A stretch of 64,000 nucleotides of DNA from Aphelocoma coerulescens (lineage: Eukaryota > Chordata > Aves > Passeriformes > Corvidae), in NCBI RefSeq assembly GCF_041296385.1, contig NC_091014.1, positions 47,882,078-47,946,077 of the forward strand, in the 5' to 3' direction. The notes below the pieces were generated by a model, which saw only the letters and a program-made list of their open reading frames with translations, was not told where the DNA came from and made no database searches. The stretch's first letter is position 1. Every line of letters begins with the position of its first letter. Shown piece after piece: positions 1-10,488 of the stretch. A program made the translations under genes and the position numbers.

Positions 1-199
1 ATCCATAAACCCAGGAGCTCCAGGGATACTCAGCATGCGAAAGGCAGGCCAAGCTTATCGCAGCACAGCCAAAACCTTGCTCCCACTTCTTCATTCTTCT
101 TGGAAGTCGCCACAACCCAATGCCTGATTTCTGGCTCAATCTAGGGTTAGGGTTAGGGTTAGGGTTACGCCTAGGGTTAGGCTTGAGAAAACCACAAAG

Positions 200-376
200 C
201 CAGGAGCTCCAGGGATACTCCCCATGCGAAAGGCAGGCCAAGCTTATCGCAGCACAGCCAAAACCTTGCTCCCTCTTCTTCATTCTTCTTGGAACTTGCC
301 ACAGCCCAATGCCCGATTTCTGTCTCAATCTAGGGTTAGGGTTACGCCTAGGGTTAGGCTTGAGAAAACCACAAAG
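200..376 (+). repeat. Type E monomer (177 bp), exemplar
   Basis: It is marked by TTGGAACTTGCCACAG and TTTCTGTCTCAATC (most types read TTTCTGGCTC) and has a two-unit TTAGGG tail. Copies start at 200, 10129, 18395, 25004, 26102, 28483, 36196, 39126, 46470, 53807, 56738, 60956 and 63886 (cut by the window edge). Most copies follow C2 and precede C. The copy at 921-1109 has the long four-unit tail, showing that tail length can change independently of the body. Confidence 0.88.
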
Positions 377-1658
377 CCAGGAGCTCCAGGGACACTCACC
401 ATGCGAAAGGCAGGCCAAGTTGAGCACGATACAGTTAAAACCTTGCTCCCTCTTCTTCTTTCTGCTTGGAACTCGCCGTCGCCCAATGCCCCATTTCTGG
501 CTAAAACTAGGTTATGGTTATGGTTACACCTAGTGTTAGGGTTTGAGAAAACCACAAAGCCAGGAGCTCCAGGGATACTCCCCATGCGAAAGGCAGGCCA
601 AGCTTATCGCAGCACAGCCAAAACCTTGCTCCCACTTCTTCATTCTTATTGGAATTCACCACAGCCCAATGCCCGATTTCTGGCTCAAACTAGGGTTAGG
701 GTTACGCCTAGGGTTAGGCTTGAGAAAACCACAAAGCCAGGAGCTCCAGGGACACTCACCATGCGAAAGGCAGGCCAAGTTGAGCACGATACAGTTAAAA
801 CCTTGCTCCCTCTTCTTCTTTCTGCTTGGAACTCGCTGCCGCCCAATGCCCCATTTCTGGCTCAAAATAGGGTTATGGTCGTGGTTACACCTAGTGTTAG
901 GGTTTGAGAAATCCACAAAGCCAGGAGCTCCGGGGATACTCAGCATGCGAAAGGCAGGCCAAGCTTATCGCAGCACAAGCAAAACCTTGCTCCCTCTTCT
1001 TCATTCTTCTTGGAACTTGCCACAGCCCAATGCCCGATTTCTGTCTCAATCTAGGGTTAGGGTTAGGGTTAGGGTTACGCCTAGGGTTAGGCTTGAGAAA
1101 ACCACAAAGCCAGGAGCTCCAGGGACGCTCACCATGCGAAAGGCAGGCCAAGTTGAGCACGATACAGTTAAAACCTTGCTCCCTCTTCTTCTTTCTGCTT
1201 GGAACTCACCGCCGCCCAATGCCCCATTTCTGGCTCAAACTAGGTTATGGTTATGGTTACACCTAGTGTTAGGGTTTGAGAAATCCACAAAACCAGGAGC
1301 TCCAGGGATACTCCCCATGCGAAAGGCAGGCCAAGCTTATCGCAGCACAGCCAAAACCTTGCTCCCACTTCTTCATTCTTCTTGGAAGTCGCCACAACCC
1401 AATGCCTGATTTCTGGCTCAACCTAGGGTTAGGGTTAGGGTTAGGGTTACGCCTAGGGTTAGGCTTGAGAAAACCACAAAGCCAGGAGCTCCAGGGATAC
1501 TCCCCATGCGAAAGGCAGGCCAAGCTTATCGCAGCACAGCCAAAACCTTGCTCTCACTTCTTCATACTTCTTGGGATTCACCACAGCCCAATGCCCGATT
1601 TCTGGCTCAAACTAGGGTTAGGGTTACGCCTAGGGTTAGGCTTGAGAAAACCACAAAG

Positions 1659-1842
1659 CCAGGAGCTCCAGGGACACTCACCATGTGAAAGGCAGGCCAA
1701 GTTGAGCACGATACAGTTAAAACCTTGCTCCCTCTTCCTCTTTCTGCTTGGAACTCACCGCCACCCAATGCCCCATTTCTGGCCCAAACTTCGGTTATGT
1801 TTATGGTTACACCTAGTGTTAGGATTTGAGAAATCCACAAAG
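1659..1842 (+). repeat. Type C3 monomer (184 bp), exemplar
   Basis: This C-family monomer has CTTCCTCTTTCTGC, ACCGCCACCC and GGCCCAAACTTCGGTTATG, followed by TTTATGG and GTTAGGATTTGAG. Almost all copies directly follow a B2 monomer and precede an A (for example 4236, 8113, 11960, 16929, 26828), so B2-C3-A travels as a linked cassette. At 184 bp it also shifts the triplet phase. Confidence 0.9.
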
Positions 1843-3502
1843 CCAGGAGCTCCAGGGATACTCAGCATGCGAAAGGCAGGCCAAGCTTATCGCAGCACAG
1901 CCAAAACCTTGCTTCCTCTTCTTCATTCTTCTTGGAAGTCGCCACAACCCAATGCCTGATTTCTGGCTCAAACTAGGGTTAGGGTTAGGGTTAGGGTTAC
2001 GCCTAGGGTTAGGCTTGAGAAAACCACAAAGCCAGGAGCTCCAGGGACACTCACCATGCGAAAGGCAGGCCAAGTTGAGCACGATACAGTTAAAACCTTG
2101 CTCCCTCTTCTTCTTTCTGCTTGGAACTCGCCACCGCCCAATGCCCCATTTCTGGCTCAAACTAGGTTATGGTTATGGTTACACCTAGTGTTAGGGTTTG
2201 AGAAATCCATAAAACCAGGAGCTCCAGGGATACTCAGCATGCGAAAGGCAGGCCAAGCTTATCGCAGCACAGCCAAAACCTTGCTCCCACTACTTCATTC
2301 TTCTTGGAAGTCGCCACAACCCAATGCCTGATTTCTGGCTCAATCTAGGGTTAGGGTTAGGGTTAGGGTTATGCCTAGGGTTAGGCTTGAGAAAACCACA
2401 AAGCCAGGAGCTCCAGGGATACTCCCCATGCGAAAGGCAGGCCAAGCTTATCGCAGCACAGCCAAAACCTTGCTCTCACTTCTTCATTCTTCTTGGGATT
2501 CACCACAGCCCAATGCCCGATTTCTGGCTCAAACTAGGGTTAGGGTTACGCCTAGGGTTAGGCTTGAGAAAACCACAAAGCCAGGAGCTCCAGGGACACT
2601 CACCATGTGAAAGGCAGGCCAAGTTGAGCACGATACAGTTAAAACCTTGCTCCCTCTTCTTCTTTCTGCTTGGAACTCGCCGCCGCCCAATGCCCCATTT
2701 CTGGCTCCAACTAGGGTTATGGTCGTGGTTACACCTAGTGTTAGGGTTTGAGAAATCCACAAAGCCAGGAGCTCCAGGGATACTCAGCATGTGAAAGGCA
2801 GGCCAAGCTTATCGCAGCACAAGCAAAACCTTGCTCCCTCTTCTTCTTTCTGCTTGGAACTTGCCACAGCCCAATGCCCGATTTCTGGCTCAAACTAGGG
2901 TTAGGGTTAGGGTTAGGGTTACGCCTAGGGTTAGGCTTGAGAAAACCACAAAGCCAGGAGCTCCAGGGACACTCACCATGCGAAAGGCAGGCCAAGTTGA
3001 GCACGATACAGTTAAAACCTTGCTCCCTCTTCTTCTTTCTGCTTGGAACTCACCGCCGCGCAATGCCCCATTTCTGGCTCAAACTAGGTTATGGTTATGG
3101 TTACACCTAGTGTTAGGGTTTGAGAAATCCACAAAGCCAGGAGCTCCAGGGATACTCAGCATGCGAAAGGCAGGCCAAGCTTATCGCAGCACAGCCAAAA
3201 CCTTGCTCCCACTTCTTCATTCTTCTTGGAAGTCGCCACAACCCAATGCCTGATTTCTGGCTCAATCTAGGGTTAGGGTTAGGGTTAGGGTTACGCCTAG
3301 GGTTAGGCTTGAGAAAACCACAAAGCCAGGAGCTCCAGGGATACTCCCCATGCGAAAGGCAGGCCAAGCTTATCGCAGCACAGCCAAAACCTTGCTCCCA
3401 CTTCTTCATTCTTATTGGAATTCACCACAGCCCAATGCCCGATTTCTGGCTCAAACTAGGGTTAGGGTTACGCCTAGGGTTAGGCTTGAGAAAACCACAA
3501 AG

Positions 3503-3686
3503 CCAGGAGCTCCAGGGACACTCACCATGCGAAAGGCAGGCCAAGTTGAGCACGATACAGTTAAAACCTTGCTCCCTCTTCTTCTTTCTGCTTGGAACTC
3601 GCCGCCGCCCAATGCCCCATTTCTGGCTCAAACTAGGGTTATGGTCGTGGTTACACCTAGTGTTAGGGTTTGAGAAATCCACAAAG
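3503..3686 (+). repeat. Type C2 monomer (184 bp), exemplar
   Basis: This C-family monomer has an extra G in CTAGGGTTATGGTCGTGG, making it 184 bp rather than 183. Other copies read CTCAAAATAGGG (737-920) or CTCCAACTAGGG (2581-2764) just before it. The single added base breaks the multiple-of-three phase of the array, so open frames change or end at C2 copies. Confidence 0.9.
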
Positions 3687-4792
3687 CCAGGAGCTCCAGG
3701 GATACTCACCATGTGAAAGGCAGGCCAAGTTGAGCACGATACAGTTAAAACCTTGCTCCCTCTTCTTCTTTCTGCTTGGAACTCGCCGCCGCCCAATGCC
3801 CCATTTCTGGCTCAAACTAGGTTATGGTTATGGTTACACCTAGTGTTAGGGTTTGAGAAATCCATAAAACCAGGAGCTCCAGGGATACTCAGCATGCGAA
3901 AGGCAGGCCAAGCTTATCGCAGCACAGCCAAAACCTTGCTCCCACTACTTCATTCTTCTTGGAAGTCGCCACAACCCAATGCCTGATTTCTGGCTCAATC
4001 TAGGGTTAGGGTTAGGGTTAGGGTTATGCCTAGGGTTAGGCTTGAGAAAACCACAAAGCCAGGAGCTCCAGGGATACTCCCCATGCGAAAGGCAGGCCAA
4101 GCTTATCGCAGCACAGCCAAAACCTTGCTCTCACTTCTTCATTCTTCTTGGGATTCACCACAGCCCAATGCCCGATTTCTGGCTCAAACTAGGGTTAGGG
4201 TTACGCCTAGGGTTAGGCTTGAGAAAACCACAAAGCCAGGAGCTCCAGGGACACTCACCATGTGAAAGGCAGGCCAAGTTGAGCACGATACAGTTAAAAC
4301 CTTTCTCCCTCTTCCTCTTTCTGCTTGGAACTCACCGCCACCCAATGCCCCATTTCTGGCCCAAACTTCGGTTATGTTTATGGTTACACCTAGTGTTAGG
4401 ATTTGAGAAATCCACAAAGCCAGGAGCTCCAGGGATACTCAGCATGCGAAAGGCAGGCCAAGCTTATCGCAGCACAGCCAAAACCTTGCTCCCTCTTCTT
4501 CATTCTTCTTGGAAGTCGCCACAACCCAATGCCTGATTTCTGGCTCAAACTAGGGTTAGGGTTAGGGTTAGGGTTACGCCTAGGTTAAGGTTTGAGAAAA
4601 CCACAAAGCCAGGAGCTCCAGGGACACTCACCATGTGAAAGGCAGGCCAAGTTGAGCACGATACAGTTAAAACCTTGCTCCCTCTTCTTCTTTCTGCTTG
4701 GAACTCACCGCCGCCCAATGCCCCATTTCTGGCTCCAACTAGGGTTATGGTCGTGGTTACACCTAGTGTTAGGGTTTGAGAAATCCACAAAG

Positions 4793-4981
4793 CCAGGAGC
4801 TCTGGGGATACTCAGCATGTGAAAGGCAGGCCAAGCTTATCGCAGCACAAGCAAAACCTTGCTCCTTCTTCTTCTTTCTGCTTGGAACTTGCCACAGCCC
4901 AATGCCCGATTTCTGGCTCAAACTAGGGTTAGGGTTAGGGTTAGGGTTACGCCTAGGGTTAGGCTTGAGAAAACCACAAAG
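4793..4981 (+). repeat. Type D monomer (189 bp), exemplar
   Basis: This is a composite monomer. The head is A-like (GGGATACTCAGCATGTG, AAGCTTATCGCAGCACAAGC). The pyrimidine tract is C-like (CTTCTTCTTCTTTCTGC). The middle is B-like (TTGCCACAGCCCAATGCCCG) and the tail is A-like with four TTAGGG. It almost always sits in the string C2-D-C. The mosaic suggests an old recombination or conversion product that was later amplified. Confidence 0.85.
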
Positions 4982-5164
4982 CCAGGAGCTCCAGGGACGC
5001 TCACCATGCGAAAGGCAGGCCAAGTTGAGCACGATACAGTTAAAACCTTGCTCCCTCTTCTTCTTTCTGCTTGGAACTCACCGCCGCCCAATGCCCCATT
5101 TCTGGCTCAAACTAGGTTATGGTTATGGTTACACCTAGTGTTAGGGTTTGAGAAATCCACAAAA

Positions 5165-5542
5165 CCAGGAGCTCCAGGGATACTCAGAATGCGAAAGGCA
5201 GGCCAAGCTTATCGCAGCACAGCCAAAACCTTGCTCCCACTTCTTCATTCTTCTTGGAAGTCGCCACAACCCAATGCCTGAGTTCTGGCTCAACCTAGGG
5301 TTAGGGTTAGGGTTAGGGTTACGCCTATTGTTAGGCTTGAGAAAACCACAAAGCCAGGAGCTCCAGGGATACTCCCCATGCGAAAGGCAGGCCAAGCTTA
5401 TCGCAGCACAGCCAAAACCTTGCTCCCACTTCTTCATTCTTCTTGGAAGTCGCCACAACCCAATGCCTGAGTTCTGGCTCAACCTAGGGTTAGGGTTAGG
5501 GTTAGGGTTACGCCTATTGTTAGGCTTGAGAAAACCACAAAG
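5165..5542 (+). repeat. Directly repeated A-A monomer pair (189 bp step)
   Basis: Two A monomers (5165-5353 and 5354-5542) are adjacent, breaking the normal A-B-C or A-C order. Both carry the private variants GAGTTCTGGC and CCTATTGTTAGG. The heads differ (TCAGAATGCG versus TCCCCATGCG), which places the exchange within or near the head. A single-monomer tandem duplication by unequal exchange explains this. Confidence 0.85.
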
Positions 5543-7327
5543 CCAGGAGCTCCAGGGATACTCCCCATGCGAAAGGCAGGCCAAGCTTATCGCAGCACAG
5601 CCAAAACCTTGCTCTCACTTCTTCATTCTTCTTGGGATTCACCACAGCCCAATGCCCGATTTCTGGCTCAAACTAGGGTTAGGGTTACGCCTAGGGTTAG
5701 GCTTGAGCAAACCACAAAGCCAGGAGCTCCAGGGACACTCACCATGCGAAAGGCAGGCCAAGTTGAGCACGATACAGTTAAAACCTTGCTCCCTCTTCCT
5801 CTTTCTGCTTGGAACTCACCGCCACCCAATGCCCCATTTCTGGCCCAAACTTCGGTTATGTTTATGGTTACACCTAGTGTTAGGATTTGAGAAATCCACA
5901 AAGCCAGGAGCTCCAGGGATACTCACCATGCGAAAGGCAGGCCAAGCTTATCGCACCACAGCCAAAACCTTGCTCCCTCTTCTTCATTCTTCTTGGAAGT
6001 CGCCACAACCCAATGCCTGATTTCTGGCTCAAACTAGGGTTAGGGTTAGGGTTAGGGTTACGCCTAGGTTAAGGTTTGAGAAAACCACAAAGCCAGGAGC
6101 TCCAGGGACACTCACCATGTGAAAGGCAGGCCAAGTTGAGCACGATACAGTTAAAACCTTGCTCCCTCTTCTTCTTTCTGCTTGGAACTCACCGCCGCCC
6201 AATGCCCCATTTCTGGCTCCAACTAGGGTTATGGTCGTGGTTACACCTAGTGTTAGGGTTTGAGAAATCCACAAAGCCAGGAGCTCTGGGGATACTCAGC
6301 ATGTGAAAGGCAGGCCAAGCTTATCGCAGCACAAGCAAAACCTTGCTCCTTCTTCTTCTTTCTGCTTGGAACTTGCCACAGCCCAATGCCCGATTTCTGG
6401 CTCAAACTAGGGTTAGGGTTAGGGTTAGGGTTACGCCTAGGGTTAGGCTTGAGAAAACCACAAAGCCAGGAGCTCCAGGGACGCTCACCATGCGAAAGGC
6501 AGGCCAAGTTGAGCACGATACAGTTAAAACCTTGCTCCCTCTTCTTCTTTCTGCTTGGAACTCACCGCCGCCCAATGCCCCATTTCTGGCTCAAACTAGG
6601 TTATGGTTATGGTTACACCTAGTGTTAGGGTTTGAGAAATCCACAAAACCAGGAGCTCCAGGGATACTCAGAATGCGAAAGGCAGGCCAAGCTTATCGCA
6701 GCACAGCCAAAACCTTGCTCCCACTTCTTCATTCTTCTTGGAAGTCGCCACAACCCAATGCCTGAGTTCTGGCTCAACCTAGGGTTAGGGTTAGGGTTAG
6801 GGTTACGCCTATTGTTAGGCTTGAGAAAACCACAAAGCCAGGAGCTCCAGGGATACTCCCCATGCGAAAGGCAGGCCAAGCTTATCGCAGCACAGCCAAA
6901 ACCTTGCTCCCACTTCTTCATTCTTATTGGAATTCACCACAGCCCAATGCCCGATTTCTGGCTCAAACTAGGGTTAGGGTTATGCCTAGGGTTAGGCTTG
7001 AGAAAACCACAAAGCCAGGAGCTCCAGGGACACTCGCCACGCGAAAGGCAGGCCAAGTGGAGCACGATACAGTTAAAACCTTGCTCCCTCTTCTTCTTTC
7101 TGCTTGGAACTCGCCGTCGCCCAATGCCCCATTTCTGGCTCAAACTAGGTTATGGTTATGGTTACACCTAGTGTTAGGGTTTGAGAAATCCACAAAGCCA
7201 GGAGCTCCAGGGATACTCAGCATGCGAAAGGCAGGCCAAGCTTATCGCAGCACAGCCAAAACCTTGCTCCCACTTCTTCATTCTTCTTGGAAGTCGCCAC
7301 AACCCAATGCCTGATTTCTGGCTCAAT

Positions 7328-7354
7328 CTAGGGTTAGGGTTAGGGTTAGGGTTA
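7328..7354 (+). repeat. Telomeric (TTAGGG)4 tract, exemplar of over 100
   Basis: Four GGG runs separated by TTA lie at 7331, 7337, 7343 and 7349. This meets the usual sequence rule for an intramolecular G-quadruplex and contains YTAGGGTTR, the known core for the Myb-type domains of vertebrate TRF1 and TRF2. One such tract occurs in each A and D monomer, that is every 372 or 549 bp in most of the window. Folding and protein binding are inferences from motif knowledge. Confidence 0.85.
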
Positions 7355-7355
7355 T

Positions 7356-7369
7356 GCCTAGGGTTAGGC
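7356..7369 (+). repeat. Short inverted repeat after the telomere tract, exemplar
   Basis: GCCTA-GGGT-TAGGC is a perfect 5 bp stem with a 4-base loop, placed directly after the TTAGGG run in A and B tails. C tails have the related CCTA-GTGT-TAGG (4 bp). The variant CCTATTGTTAGG at 5325-5336 changes the loop but keeps the stem. F ends and the CCTAGGTTAAGG form of A break it. It could simply be degenerate telomere sequence. Confidence 0.5.
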
Positions 7370-7386
7370 TTGAGAAAACCACAAAG

Positions 7387-7563
7387 CCAGGAGCTCCAGG
7401 GATACTCCCCATGCGAAAGGCAGGCCAAGCTTATCGCAGCACAGCCAAAACCTTGCTCCCACTTCTTCATTCTTATTGGAATTCACCACAGCCCAATGCC
7501 CGATTTCTGGCTCAAACTAGGGTTAGGGTTACGCCTAGGGTTAGGCTTGAGAAAACCACAAAG
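7387..7563 (+). repeat. Type B monomer (177 bp), exemplar
   Basis: The head reads GGGATACTCCCCATGCG and the middle has TTATTGGAATTCACCACAG, with an EcoRI-type GAATTC. The telomere tail is shortened to two TTAGGG units before ACGCC. It is 12 bp shorter than A, exactly two telomere units, so loss or gain of two hexamers explains the length difference. A sister form, B2 (for example 7936-8112), has GCTCTCACTTC and TTGGGATTCACC and lacks GAATTC. Confidence 0.92.
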
Positions 7564-7746
7564 CCAGGAGCTCCAGGGACACTCACCATGCGAAAGGCAG
7601 GCCAAGTTGAGCACGATACAGTTAAAACCTTGCTCCCTCTTCTTCTTTCTGCTTGGAACTCGCCGCCGCCCAATGCCCCATTTCTGGCTCAAACTAGGTT
7701 ATGGTTATGGTTACACCTAGTGTTAGGGTTTGAGAAATCCATAAAA
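7564..7746 (+). repeat. Type C monomer (183 bp), exemplar
   Basis: The head reads GGGACACTCACCATGCG (or CCATGTG), then AAGTTGAGCACGATACAGTT and a CTTCTTCTTTCTGCTTGG tract. The tail is a decayed telomere stretch, TTATGGTTATGGTTACACC, then TAGTGTTAGGGTTTGAG. In TTATGG one G of TTAGGG has become T. C separates the TTAGGG-bearing monomers, so perfect telomere tracts alternate with degenerate ones across the array. Confidence 0.93.
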
Positions 7747-9395
7747 CCAGGAGCTCCAGGGATACTCAGCATGCGAAAGGCAGGCCAAGCTTATCGCAGC
7801 ACAGCCAAAACCTTGCTCCCACTACTTCATTCTTCTTGGAAGTCGCCACAACCCAATGCCTGATTTCTGGCTCAATCTAGGGTTAGGGTTAGGGTTAGGG
7901 TTATGCCTAGGGTTAGGCTTGAGAAAACCACAAAGCCAGGAGCTCCAGGGATACTCCCCATGCGAAAGGCAGGCCAAGCTTATCGCAGCACAGCCAAAAC
8001 CTTGCTCTCACTTCTTCATTCTTCTTGGGATTCACCACAGCCCAATGCCCGATTTCTGGCTCAAACTAGGGTTAGGGTTACGCCTAGGGTTAGGCTTGAG
8101 CAAACCACAAAGCCAGGAGCTCCAGGGACACTCACCATGTGAAAGGCAGGCCAAGTTGAGCACGATACAGTTAAAACCTTGCTCCCTCTTCCTCTTTCTG
8201 CTTGGAACTCACCGCCACCCAATGCCCCATTTCTGGCCCAAACTTCGGTTATGTTTATGGTTACACCTAGTGTTAGGATTTGAGAAATCCACAAAGCCAG
8301 GAGCTCCAGGGATACTCACCATGCGAAAGGCAGGCCAAGCTTATCGCAGCACAGCCAAAACCTTGCTCCCTCTTCTTCATTCTTCTTGGAAGTCGCCACA
8401 ACCCAATGCCTGATTTCTGGCTCAAACTAGGGTTAGGGTTAGGGTTAGGGTTACGCCTAGGTTAAGGTTTGAGAAAACCACAAAGCCAGGAGCTCCAGGG
8501 ACACTCACCATGTGAACGGCAGGCCAAGTTGAGCACGATACAGTTAAAACCTTGCTCCCTCTTCTTCTTTCTGCTTGGAACTCACCGCCGCCCAATGCCC
8601 CATTTCTGGCTCCAACTAGGGTTATGGTCGTGGTTACACCTAGTGTTAGGGTTTGAGAAATCCACAAAGCCAGGAGCTCCGGGGATACTCAGCATGTGAA
8701 AGGCAGGCCAAGCTTATCGCAGCACAAGCAAAACCTTGCTCCTTCTTCTTCTTTCTGCTTGGAACTTGCCACAGCCCAATGCCCGATTTCTGGCTCAAAC
8801 TAGGGTTAGGGTTAGGGTTAGGGTTACGCCTAGGGTTAGGCTTGAGAAAACCACAAAGCCAGGAGCTCCAGGGACGCTCACCATGCGAAAGGCAGGCCAA
8901 GTTGAGCACGATACAGTTAAAACCTTGCTCCCTCTTCTTCTTTCTGCTTGGAACTCACCGCCGCCCAATGCCCCATTTCTGGCTCAAACTAGGTTATGGT
9001 TATGGTTACACCTAGTGTTAGGGTTTGAGAAATCCACAAAACCAGGAGCTCCAGGGATACTCAGAATGCGAAAGGCAGGCCAAGCTTATCGCAGCACAGC
9101 CAAAACCTTGCTCCCACTTCTTCATTCTTCTTGGAAGTCGCCACAACCCAATGCCCGATTTCTGGCTCAAACTAGGGTTAGGGTTACGCCTAGGGTTAGG
9201 CTTGAGAAAACCACAAAGCCAGGAGCTCCAGGGATACTCCCCATGCGAAAGGCAGGCCAAGCTTATCGCAGCACAGCCAAAACCTTGCTCCCACTTCTTC
9301 ATTCTTATTGGAATTCACCACAGCCCAATGCCCGATTTCTGGCTCAAACTAGGGTTAGGGTTACGCCTAGGGTTAGGCTTGAGAAAACCACAAAG

Positions 9396-9578
9396 CCAGG
9401 AGCTCGAGGGACACTCGCCACGCGAAAGGCAGGCCAAGTGGAGCACGATACAGTTAAAACCTTGCTCCCTCTTCTTCTTTCTGCTTGGAACTCGCCGCCG
9501 CCCAATGCCCCATTTCTGGCTCAAACTAGGTTATGGTTATGGTTACACCTAGTGTTAGGATTTGAGAAATCCACAAAG
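9396..9578 (+). repeat. Type W monomer (183 bp, C-derived), exemplar
   Basis: A C-family monomer with linked changes: GACACTCGCCACGCG (ATG lost) and AAGTGGAGCACG. W copies start at 7015, 9396, 16380, 20043, 21514, 41147, 42991, 48491, 50335, 51799 and 55828. The 9396 copy and all from 41147 onward also carry GAGCTCGAG, a new CTCGAG site (9403-9408 here). Those from 41147 onward additionally read AATGCCCGATTTC in place of AATGCCCCATTTC. These nested markers give an order of descent. Confidence 0.88.
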
Positions 9579-10488
9579 CCAGGAGCTCCAGGGATACTCA
9601 GCATGCGAAAGGCAGGCCAAGCTTATCGCAGCACAGCCAAAACCTTGCTCCCTCTTCTTCATTCTTCTTGGAAGTCGCCACAACCCAATGCCTGATTTCT
9701 GGCTCAATCTAGGGTTAGGGTTAGGGTTAGGGTTACGCCTAGGGTTAGGCTTGAGAAAACCACAAAGCCAGGAGCTCCAGGGATACTCCCCATGCGAAAG
9801 GCAGGCCAAGCTTATCGCAGCACAGCCAAAACCTTGCTCCCACTTCTTCATTCTTATTGGAATTCACCACAGCCCAATGCCCGATTTCTGGCTCAAACTA
9901 GGGTTAGGGTTACGCCTAGGGTTAGGCTTGAGAAAACCACAAAGCCAGGAGCTCCAGGGACACCCACCATGCGAAAGGCAGGTCAAGTTGAGCACGATAC
10001 AGTTAAAACCTTGCTCCCTCTTCTTCTTTCTGCTTGGAACTCGCTGCCGCCCAATGCCCCATTTCTGGCTCAAAATAGGGTTATGGTCGTGGTTACACCT
10101 AGTGTTAGGGTTTGAGAAATCCACAAAGCCAGGAGCTCCGGGGATACTCAGCATGCGAAAGGCAGGCCAAGCTTATCGCAGCACAAGCAAAACCTTGCTC
10201 CCTCTTCTTCATTCTTCTTGGAACTTGCCACAGCCCAATGCCCGATTTCTGTCTCAATCTAGGGTTAGGGTTACGCCTAGGGTTAGGCTTGAGAAAACCA
10301 CAAAGCCAGGAGCTCCAGGGACACTCACCATGCGAAAGGCAGGCCAAGTTGAGCACGATACAGTTAAAACCTTGCTCCCTCTTCTTCTTTCTGCTTGGAA
10401 CTCGCCGTCGCCCAATGCCCCATTTCTGGCTCAAACTAGGTTATGGTTATGGTTACACCTAGTGTTAGGGTTTGAGAAATCCACAAAG

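Larger units (their letters stand above)
1..4419 (+). repeat. Array segment 1, heterogeneous monomer order
   Basis: After the first 10 bases, which are the end of a C monomer, the order is A, E, C, B, C2, E-long, C, A, B2, C3, A, C, A, B2, C2, D, C, A, B, C2, C, A, B2, C3. No large tandem module is evident. At 3503-3869 two C-family monomers are adjacent (C2 then C), with the second carrying an A-like GGGATACTCACC head, which marks a recombination joint. Confidence 0.88.
4420..7386 (+). repeat. 1,484 bp tandem duplication (4.42 and 5.90 kb)
   Basis: Order: A, C2, D, C, A, A, B2, C3 (4420-5903), then A, C2, D, C, A, B, W, A (5904-7386). The first five monomers of each half match closely at offset 1,484 bp, including rare markers: GAGCTCTGGGGA, TCAGAATGCG, GAGTTCTGGC and CCTATTGTTAGG. 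After 5354 and 6838 the copies diverge (A versus B), so the duplication was followed by replacement or unequal exchange. Confidence 0.88.
7198..7386 (+). repeat. Type A monomer (189 bp), exemplar
   Basis: The head reads GGGATACTCAGCATGCG, with a GCATGC site, and is followed by AAGCTTATCGCAGCACAGCC and a CCCACTTCTTCATTC pyrimidine tract. The tail carries four uninterrupted TTAGGG units (GGG at 7331, 7337, 7343, 7349), then GCC and a second short TAGGGTTAGG. Variants across the window include CTCAATC, CTCAAAC or CTCAACC before the tract, ACGCC or ATGCC after it, CTACTTC or CTTCTTC in the pyrimidine tract, and a subform ending CCTAGGTTAAGG (for example 4420-4608). A is the only common type able to supply a full four-run telomeric G-tract. 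Confidence 0.93.
7198..7746 (+). repeat. Canonical A-B-C trimer (549 bp), reference unit
   Basis: This is a clean example of the commonest higher-order unit: A (7198-7386, 189 bp), B (7387-7563, 177 bp), C (7564-7746, 183 bp). The three share the same start, the GGCAGGCCAAG core and the CCCAATGCC segment. They differ in diagnostic blocks. A and B carry AAGCTTATCGCAGCACAGCC where C carries AAGTTGAGCACGATACAGTT. A has GGAAGTCGCCACAACC, B has GGAATTCACCACAGCC, and C has GGAACTCGCCGCCGCC. The telomere tails hold four, two and no perfect TTAGGG tandems respectively. The other frequent unit is the A-C dimer of 372 bp. Confidence 0.95.
7387..10488 (+). repeat. Array segment with mixed trimers and dimers
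   Basis: Monomer order: B, C, A, B2, C3, A, C2, D, C, A/B hybrid, B, W, A, B, C2, E, C. The hybrid at 9042-9218 joins an A front half (TCAGAATGCG, GGAAGTCGCC) to a B tail with two TTAGGG units and is 177 bp long. The same hybrid recurs at 11234 and 12889, so it was copied after it formed. Confidence 0.85.

Noticed and set aside
1659..1842. CENP-B box, suggested by TTCGGTTATG in C3 monomers
   Set aside because: The known box needs TTCG, then a downstream A and CGGG at set spacing. The CGGG part is missing in C3, and other types lack TTCG at this site.
2831..2870. Splice acceptor: pyrimidine tract followed by TTGCCACAG in D, E and B monomers
   Set aside because: It looks acceptor-like, but it is repeated throughout the array with no paired donor, exon or reading-frame logic.
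7328..7354. A true chromosome-end telomere
   Set aside because: Tracts are only four units long and embedded in satellite bodies throughout; there is no long terminal TTAGGG run in the window.
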